A stretch of 55,920 nt of DNA, from assembly GCA_050742255.1 (NCBI GenBank), contig JBOGHU010000127.1:1-55920 (forward strand). The letters run 5' to 3'. Origin of the DNA: JBOGHU01 sp050742255. GTDB taxonomy: Bacteria > Actinomycetota > Acidimicrobiia > Acidimicrobiales > CADCSY01. The translations under genes and the position numbers were made by a program. Shown piece after piece: positions 50,383 to 55,920 of this stretch. Position 1 is the stretch's first letter. Each line of letters starts with the position of its first letter. Below the pieces are notes generated by a model. It did no database searches, was not told where the DNA came from, and saw only the letters and a list, made by a program, of their open reading frames with translations.

Positions 50383-52176
50383 TCACGTGACCCCGTGGGC
50401 CTGCAGCCACAGCTCCAGCACGCCCAGCTGCCACGCCGTGTTGCCCCCCAAGGGGGTGAGCTCGGCGTTGGGGACCCGGAGCAGGGCCTCCACGGTATCG
50501 GGCTGGAACAGCCCCCGTTGCTTGGCCGCCGGCGCCCGCAGGGCGTCGGCCACCAGCTCCAGCGCCGGCCCCTCGAGGTGGGTCAGCGCCGGCACCGGGA
50601 AGTAGCCCTTGGGTCGGTCGATCACCTGGTGGGGGATGACCCGCCGGGCGGCCTCCTTGAGCACGCCCTTGCCCCCGCCGGCCAGCTTGAGCTCGGGTGG
50701 GCAGGCGGCGGCCAGCTCCACCAGCTCGTGGTCGAGGAACGGCACCCGGGCCTCCAGCCCCCACGCCATGGTCATGTTGTCGACTCGCTTCACCGGGTCG
50801 TCCACCAGCATGACACCGGTGTCGAGGCGCAGGGCCCGGTCGACAGCGGAGTCGGCGTGGGGTCGACCCAGGTGCTCGGCCACGAACGCCCGGCTGACAT
50901 CGGTGTCCACCCGCCACTCCGGGGCCACCACCTCGGCCATGGCCCGGTGGGGCCGGTCGAAGAAGGCGGCGGCGTAGGCGTCGACCGTGGCGCCGAGATC
51001 GGCACCGTCGACCTGGGCCAGGGGCGGGTACCAGTGGTAGCCGGCGAAGACCTCGTCGGCCCCCTGGCCCGACTGCACCACCCGGACGTGCCGGCTCACC
51101 TCCTGGGCCAGCAGGTAGAACGCCACGGCATCGTGGCTCGCCATGGGCTCGCTCATGGCCCCCACCGCCCCTTCCAGGGCGGGGAGGAGGCGGTCGGCGC
51201 CGATGCGGAGACGGTGGTGGTCGGTGGCGAAGGCCTGGGCCACCACGTCGCTGTAGCGGAACTCGTCACCGGCCCGCTCGCCCACCGGCTCGAAGCCGAT
51301 GCTGAAGGTGGTGAGGCCGGGCTGGCCGGCCTCGGCCAGCATGCCCACCACAAGGCTGGAGTCGAGGCCCCCCGACAGCAGCACCCCCACCGGCACGTCG
51401 GCCACCAGGCGACGGTCGACGGCGGTGCGCAGGGCGGTCAGCACCGCGTCCTGCCAGTCCCCCTCGCTCATCCCCCCGTCCTCGGGCCGGCGCTCGTGGT
51501 GGGGCTCCCAGTAGGTCGTCTGGCGACGGCGACCGTCCGGCTCGACCGCCAGCACCGTGGCCGGCGGGAGCTTGGCCACGCCGGCGAGGATGGTCCGGGG
51601 CGCCGGCACCACCGAGTGGAAGCTCAGGTAGTGGTGGAGGGCGATCCGGTCGACGGTGGTGTCGATGCCGCTCCCGGCCAGGAGGGCGGGCAGGGTGGAG
51701 GCGAACCGCAGGGCCCCGCCCACCTCGGCCAGGTACAGGGGCTTGATGCCGAGGCGGTCCCGCGCCAGCACCACCCGCCCGCTGTCCCGCTCGGCCAGGC
51801 ACAGGGCGAACATGCCCTGGAGGTGGTCGACGAACCCCAGGCCCCAGCGGTGGTAGGCCTTCAGCACCACCTCGGTGTCGCTGGTGGAGAACCAGCGGTA
51901 GCCCCGGGCACCCAGCTCTTCCCGGAGCTCCTGGTAGTTGTAGATGCAGCCGTTGAACGCCAAGGTGAGGCCCAGGTCGGGATCGACCATGGGTTGGGCG
52001 CCGCGCTCGGACAGGTCGATGACCTTGAGCCGGCGGTGGCCGAGGGCGACCCGCCCCTGGGCCCACAGGCCCCCCGTGTCGGGGCCCCGGGACTCCATGG
52101 TCCCCGTCATGGCGGCCACGGTCCCGACGTCGGCCGCCCGCCCGTCCAACCGGAGCTCGCCCGCGAACCCGCACAT
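50383..52176 (-). CDS. asnO: N-acetylglutaminylglutamine amidotransferase (asparagine synthase family)
   Basis: Amidates the dipeptide using glutamine. The 597-residue protein starts at MCGFAGEL, where Cys2 is the class II glutaminase nucleophile. RGPDTGG and the FNGCIYNYQELREEL part follow; the synthetase domain has the PP-loop VLLSGGLDSS and a conserved GQGADEVFAGY. The ATG at 52176 has a GGGTGGGG site. It is the first gene of the pair with ngg. The third common partner, an M42-type peptidase, is not here. Confidence 0.92.
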   Translation of the reverse strand: MCGFAGELRLDGRAADVGTVAAMTGTMESRGPDTGGLWAQGRVALGHRRLKVIDLSERGAQPMVDPDLGLTLAFNGCIYNYQELREELGARGYRWFSTSDTEVVLKAYHRWGLGFVDHLQGMFALCLAERDSGRVVLARDRLGIKPLYLAEVGGALRFASTLPALLAGSGIDTTVDRIALHHYLSFHSVVPAPRTILAGVAKLPPATVLAVEPDGRRRQTTYWEPHHERRPEDGGMSEGDWQDAVLTALRTAVDRRLVADVPVGVLLSGGLDSSLVVGMLAEAGQPGLTTFSIGFEPVGERAGDEFRYSDVVAQAFATDHHRLRIGADRLLPALEGAVGAMSEPMASHDAVAFYLLAQEVSRHVRVVQSGQGADEVFAGYHWYPPLAQVDGADLGATVDAYAAAFFDRPHRAMAEVVAPEWRVDTDVSRAFVAEHLGRPHADSAVDRALRLDTGVMLVDDPVKRVDNMTMAWGLEARVPFLDHELVELAAACPPELKLAGGGKGVLKEAARRVIPHQVIDRPKGYFPVPALTHLEGPALELVADALRAPAAKQRGLFQPDTVEALLRVPNAELTPLGGNTAWQLGVLELWLQAHGVT

Positions 52177-52223
52177 CCCCACCCGGCCTACCCCACCACG
52201 GCCCCCGGGCACAAGGCCCAGCC

Positions 52224-53096
52224 TCAGGGCGCCAGCAGGGCGCGGGCCACCAGGTCGGTGCCGAAGGCGGTGAGGATGGCCAGGTACAGCAGCCCGGTGG
52301 CGGCCATCACCGCCGAGTAGTAGCGCTCCCGCAGGGCGGCCCGGGTGACGCCGCACAGGGCGATGGTGGCCACCGCGCACGCCAGCCAGAACCAGCCCAG
52401 GAGCCCGCCGGAGCCGTCGTCGACCGATCCCGACAGCACCGAGACCATCCCCGTGGGCACCAGGAGCAGGCCCACCTCGACCGGCCACAGCACCGCCGCC
52501 CACCGCACCAGCTCCAGCAGCGGTCCCCGGGCCAGACCGGGCTGGACCAGGTACCAGTGGCCGAGGAGCATGGCGTCGCTCACCGCCCCGAGGAAGGCCG
52601 CCCCCACCAAGGTCCGCGCCACGGCCAGGGCCGCCGGCCCCCCGGCGTCCAACCCGGCGGCGACCAGCCCCAACCCGCCGAGGGCCGGGGCGACCAGGTC
52701 GAGGGCGGGGGGGAACTCGCGCCCGGAGGCCGGCTCCCCGACGCCCTCCCGCCCGCCGCCGCCCTCGGGCCCGGCGCCGGTCATGGCCGCCACCCGCGCC
52801 CTGCGGTGGTGGCGACCGGCCCGCTCACCCCCCACCCCGGCCCGGCGGCGGGCCACCGAGACGCCGAGGGCCACGCCCGCCGACGCCGCGACCCCCGCCG
52901 CCGCCAGGTCCCGCAGGGCGACGGGCCCGAAACGCCGGCCCACCACCACCGCCCCCAGGGCCATGCTCAGGTACACGCCCCGCAGCAGCCAGCCGTAGCC
53001 CACCCCCACCTGGCGCCGCCGGGTGGTGACCCAGCAGAACAGAAGCCCACCCGCGGCCCACTGGAGCAGGACGGTGGCGGCGTCGAGGCGGATCAC
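52224..53096 (-). CDS. Multi-pass membrane protein, unknown function
   Basis: A 290-residue protein with about seven hydrophobic segments split by a long Gly/Arg-rich loop (about residues 83-130). The second half (LLGHWYLVQPGLARGPLLELVRWAAVLWPVEVG) has conserved-looking charged residues inside membrane spans. GTG start. It lies 47 bases upstream of asnO on the same strand and could be co-transcribed. Family not recognised. Confidence 0.75.
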   Translation of the reverse strand: MIRLDAATVLLQWAAGGLLFCWVTTRRRQVGVGYGWLLRGVYLSMALGAVVVGRRFGPVALRDLAAAGVAASAGVALGVSVARRRAGVGGERAGRHHRRARVAAMTGAGPEGGGGREGVGEPASGREFPPALDLVAPALGGLGLVAAGLDAGGPAALAVARTLVGAAFLGAVSDAMLLGHWYLVQPGLARGPLLELVRWAAVLWPVEVGLLLVPTGMVSVLSGSVDDGSGGLLGWFWLACAVATIALCGVTRAALRERYYSAVMAATGLLYLAILTAFGTDLVARALLAP

Positions 53097-53127
53097 CGGC
53101 CCGACGGTACCGGCCGCCGGAACGGGC

Positions 53128-53185
53128 CCGGCCGGGTCCCTGCCCAGCCGGCCGAGCCTGCGCCTACCGGCGCATCTCTAGCCCT
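53128..53185. repeat. 58-base perfect direct repeat, copy 1
   Basis: Identical to 53219-53276, 91 bases apart. On the minus strand it contains the hairpin GCGCC-GGTA-GGCGC. Nothing else is seen in 53097-53268. Confidence 0.85.
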
Positions 53186-53218
53186 GGTCGGCTCTTCGGC
53201 CGAGGCCTCATCGCGGTG

Positions 53219-53276
53219 CCGGCCGGGTCCCTGCCCAGCCGGCCGAGCCTGCGCCTACCGGCGCATCTCTAGCCCT
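53219..53276. repeat. 58-base perfect direct repeat, copy 2
   Basis: Includes the last codons and stop of the M24 peptidase gene, so copy 1 is a duplicate of that gene's 3' end and possible terminator. Confidence 0.85.
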
Positions 53277-54366
53277 CGACCACGGCCAGCCCGTGGTCGG
53301 CCCGGTTGAGCGGCTCGGGGCCGGCCGGGGTGGCCACCACGATGTCCTCGATCCTGGCCCCGAAGCGCCCCTCGACGTAGATGCCGGGCTCGACCGAGAA
53401 GGTGTGGCCGGCAGCCAGGGGCAGGGTGTTGCCCCGGACCAGGTACGGGTCCTCGTGCTCCTCCAGCCCGATCCCGTGCCCGGTGCGGTGGACGAAGCAG
53501 GGGCCGTACCCGCCCACGGTGATGGCCCGCCGGGCCACCCGGTCGACCTCCTGGCAGGCGGTCCCGACCGTGGCCGCCCCCACCGCAGCGGCCTGGGCAC
53601 CCTGGAGGACGGCGTAGAGGTCGGAGAGCTCCCCCGACGGCTGGCCCGTGTGCACGCACCGGGTGATGTCGGAGCAGTAGCCGTCGGGCATGGTCCCACC
53701 GAAGTCGCACAGCACCACCTCCCCGGCCCGGATCAGGCGCTGGCCCGGCTCGTGGTGAGGGCTGGCGGCGTTGGGACCGGCGGCGACGATGGCGAAGTTG
53801 ACCCGGCGGTGCCCCTCGGCCACCAGGCGCCGCCCGATCTCGGCGGCGACCTCGGCCTCCGTCCTGCCCACCAGGTCGATCTCGCCTTCTTGGAGCTCGG
53901 CCGCCACCGCGTCGGCGGCGGCGCCGGCCCGGCGCAGGGCCTCCACCTCGGCCGCGTCCTTCACCGCCCGCAGCGGCGCCAGCACCAGGCTGGCCGGCCG
54001 CCAGGCCGTCGCCGGCAGGCGGGACTGGAGCTCGACCAGGAACCGGGCCCAAGTGCGGTCGGAGATCGCCGCCACCCTCGGCTTCCCCGCCAGCTCGGCC
54101 ACCCCGGCCACGGGGTCGTCGGTCTCCTCCCAGGTCCGAAGGGTGAACGCCTCGGGCCGCTCCTCCACCCGGAGCCGCTCCAGGCGGGGGACGACCAGGG
54201 TGGCGCCGGCCTCCCTCGCCACGACCAGCATGGTCAGGCGCTCCAGGGGGACGGCCTGGTAGCCGGTGAGGTAGGCGAGGTCGGCCCCGGCCCCGACCAG
54301 CAGCACATCGACCCCGAGCTCCGCCATCCGTTCCCGGGTCCGCGCCAGCCGGTCGACGTAGATCAC
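53269..54366 (-). CDS. M24-family metallopeptidase (Xaa-Pro dipeptidase-like)
   Basis: A 365-residue cytoplasmic peptidase with a creatinase N-terminal domain (about 1-125) and a pita-bread catalytic domain. The five metal ligands are visible: Asp in LCDFGGT, Asp in CSDITR, His in HRTGHGIGLEEHE, Glu in FSVEPGIYV and Glu in ARIEDIVV. GTG start at 54366, 27 bases from the divergent macro-domain gene. Confidence 0.92.
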   Translation of the reverse strand: MIYVDRLARTRERMAELGVDVLLVGAGADLAYLTGYQAVPLERLTMLVVAREAGATLVVPRLERLRVEERPEAFTLRTWEETDDPVAGVAELAGKPRVAAISDRTWARFLVELQSRLPATAWRPASLVLAPLRAVKDAAEVEALRRAGAAADAVAAELQEGEIDLVGRTEAEVAAEIGRRLVAEGHRRVNFAIVAAGPNAASPHHEPGQRLIRAGEVVLCDFGGTMPDGYCSDITRCVHTGQPSGELSDLYAVLQGAQAAAVGAATVGTACQEVDRVARRAITVGGYGPCFVHRTGHGIGLEEHEDPYLVRGNTLPLAAGHTFSVEPGIYVEGRFGARIEDIVVATPAGPEPLNRADHGLAVVEG

Positions 54367-54393
54367 CGGGCCAGAGTACGAGAGGATGGGCGG

Positions 54394-54912
54394 GTGCCCG
54401 AGATCACCCTCGTCCAGGGTGACATCACCGCCGCCGAGGTCGACGCCCTCGTCAACGCCGCCAACTCCTCGCTGCTGGGCGGCGGGGGGGTGGACGGGGC
54501 CATCCACCGGCGGGGCGGCCCCGAGATCCTGGAGGCGTGCCGGGCGCTGCGGGCCGACCGCTACCCCGACGGGCTTCCCACCGGCCAGGCCGTGGCCACC
54601 ACCGCAGGTCGGCTCCCCGCCCGGTGGGTGATCCACACGGTGGGCCCGGTCTACGCCAAGGGCGAGGACCGCTCCCGCCTGTTGGCCTCCTGCCACGCCG
54701 AGTCGTTGCGGGTGGCCGACGAGCTGGGCGCCCGCACCGTGGCCTTCCCCGCCATCTCGTGCGGCGTGTACGGCTACCCGCCGGAAGAGGCGGCGCCCAT
54801 CGCCCTGGCCACCGTGCGGTCGGCGGCCACGGCGGTGGCCGAGGCCCGCTTCGTCCTCTTCGACCAGGCCACCTACGCCGCCTTCGAGGGGGCCCGCAGG
54901 CTTCTTCGGTAG
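54394..54912 (+). CDS. Macro-domain protein (O-acetyl-ADP-ribose deacetylase-like)
   Basis: A 172-residue protein that is a complete macro domain, removing ADP-ribose-linked groups. VQGDITAAEVDALVNAANSS binds the adenine and ribose, GGGGVDGAIH is the diphosphate loop, and AISCGVYGYPPEEAA is the second loop. This is the YmdB/MacroD pattern. GTG start, divergent from the M24 gene. Confidence 0.93.
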   Translation: MPEITLVQGDITAAEVDALVNAANSSLLGGGGVDGAIHRRGGPEILEACRALRADRYPDGLPTGQAVATTAGRLPARWVIHTVGPVYAKGEDRSRLLASCHAESLRVADELGARTVAFPAISCGVYGYPPEEAAPIALATVRSAATAVAEARFVLFDQATYAAFEGARRLLR

Positions 54913-54936
54913 CCGGGCCCGGGGTACCGGGACCAG

Positions 54937-55866
54937 CTACGCAAGAACACCCTGGCCCCGGCTCTCCACCAGCGCCCGATGGGCGTGGCGGGCGTGGTAG
55001 CTGGAGCGGGTGAGGGGCGACGCCTCCACGTGGGCGATGCCCAGCGCCTCGCCGGCCTGACCCAGGGCGGCGAACGTGGCGGGATGGACCCAGCGGGCGA
55101 CGGGCAGATGGCGGGCGGTGGGCCGCAGGTACTGGCCCACGGTGACGATGTCGACCCCGACGCCGGCCAGGTCGGCGAGGGCCCCGACCACCTCGTCGTC
55201 GGTCTCCCCCATCCCGAGGATCAGCCCCGACTTGGTGACCAGGCCCGCCGCCCCGGCCCGGGCCAGCACGGCGAGGGAGCGGGCGTACCCGGCCGAGGGC
55301 CGCACCGCCCGCTGCAGGCGGGCCACGGTCTCGAGGTTGTGGTTCACCACATCAGGACGGGCGGCGAAGATCGCCTCCAGGGCGGCGGGGTCGCCTCCGC
55401 AGTCGGGGATCAGCACCTCGACGGCGCAGCCGGGCACCCGGTGCCGGATGGCGGCGACGGTACGGGCGAAGGCGCCGGCCCCACCGTCGGGGAGGTCGTC
55501 TCGGGCCACGGCGGTGACCACGGCGTGGGCCAGCCCCATGCCCGCCGCCGCCTCGGCCACTCGCTCGGGCTCGTCAGGAGAAGGCGGCTCGGGACGACGG
55601 GTGTCGACCATGCAGAACCCGCAGGCGCGGGTGCAACTAGCCCCGTTGATCATGAACGTGGCCGTCCCCTCGGCCCAGCACTCGAAGATGTTGGGGCAAC
55701 CGGCCTCCTCGCACACCGTGACCAGCGACGCGGCCCGCAGCGCCCGCCGCAGGCGCCGGTACCCGGCCCCGGTGCGCACCGGGGCCCGCAGCCAGGGGGG
55801 CTTGCGCTGGCCCAGGTCGAGCCCCGGGCCCAACCCGGCGTCGGCCATGCGGCGCCGTAGCCGCAC
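54937..55866 (-). CDS. lipA: Lipoyl synthase
   Basis: Inserts two sulfurs into octanoyl groups on lipoyl domains. It has both clusters: the auxiliary Cys set in CEEAGCPNIFEC and the radical SAM set in CTRACGFC. GMGETDDEVV and the late Arg-Ser-Ser-Tyr (LTRSSYHA) are family marks. 309 residues from GTG 55866; an ATG at 55848 is possible. The upstream partner, usually lipB, would lie beyond the window end. Confidence 0.95.
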   Translation of the reverse strand: MRLRRRMADAGLGPGLDLGQRKPPWLRAPVRTGAGYRRLRRALRAASLVTVCEEAGCPNIFECWAEGTATFMINGASCTRACGFCMVDTRRPEPPSPDEPERVAEAAAGMGLAHAVVTAVARDDLPDGGAGAFARTVAAIRHRVPGCAVEVLIPDCGGDPAALEAIFAARPDVVNHNLETVARLQRAVRPSAGYARSLAVLARAGAAGLVTKSGLILGMGETDDEVVGALADLAGVGVDIVTVGQYLRPTARHLPVARWVHPATFAALGQAGEALGIAHVEASPLTRSSYHARHAHRALVESRGQGVLA

Positions 55867-55920
55867 CGGGACCGGGGCGGGGCCGCCCGGCCCCGGTCCC
55901 CCACCCAGCCCGTCCGGCCC

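Overview
The window is about 56 kb of very GC-rich DNA with dense genes, many GTG and TTG starts, and 1-8 base start/stop overlaps. Gene content (DrrAB-type ABC exporter, GAF histidine kinase with a NarL-type regulator, DUF454, paired N-acetylglutaminylglutamine amide genes) points to an actinobacterium, plausibly of the class Acidimicrobiia. That placement is inference; no rRNA or tRNA was seen.

Layout. 0-7.5 kb: a stand-alone ssb, then an aromatic-compound/uptake set (dihydroxyphthalate-decarboxylase-like protein, MarR regulator, extradiol dioxygenase, SsuABC/TauABC-like transporter with two permeases, isochorismatase-like hydrolase). 7.6-16.6 kb: a small membrane protein, a SHOCT-like protein, a cold-shock protein, a two-component system, drrAB, an SDR, a queA broken by one in-frame amber codon, and a flavin disulfide reductase. 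16.7-23.9 kb: a carboxylesterase, a decayed polysaccharide deacetylase, a radical SAM protein whose apparent TGA stop is almost certainly selenocysteine (it reads Cys-Sec-Ala-Glu-Pro and is followed by a SECIS-like hairpin), two membrane proteins, an ATP-grasp enzyme, an NfuA-like protein and a DUF169 protein.

24.0-45.9 kb is one large surface-polysaccharide island, all on the + strand. It has genes for a 2,3-diamino-sugar acid (aminotransferase, dehydrogenase, N-acetyltransferase, 2-epimerase), a fused FAD oxidoreductase-deacetylase, glycosyltransferases, a secreted glycosidase-like lipoprotein, left-handed beta-helix acyltransferases, a lipase, an acyl carrier protein with SDR and adenylating ligase, a Wzx-like flippase, an exosortase-like/GT2 fusion and a GT-C protein. 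Four transcription units can be inferred, and each is headed by one of two repeated non-coding leaders. Leader A lies at 24.0 and 32.4 kb and has hairpins with compensatory changes. Leader B lies at 36.9 and 41.25 kb. The island is bracketed by direct repeats of the 3' end of an antibiotic-biosynthesis-monooxygenase-like gene: a remnant on the left and an intact gene on the right.

45.9-55.9 kb, mostly - strand: the monooxygenase-like gene, a VWA protein and partner, a fabI 3' remnant inside duplicated sequence, the osmolyte pair ngg/asnO, a membrane protein, an M24 peptidase, a macro-domain protein (+ strand) and lipA.
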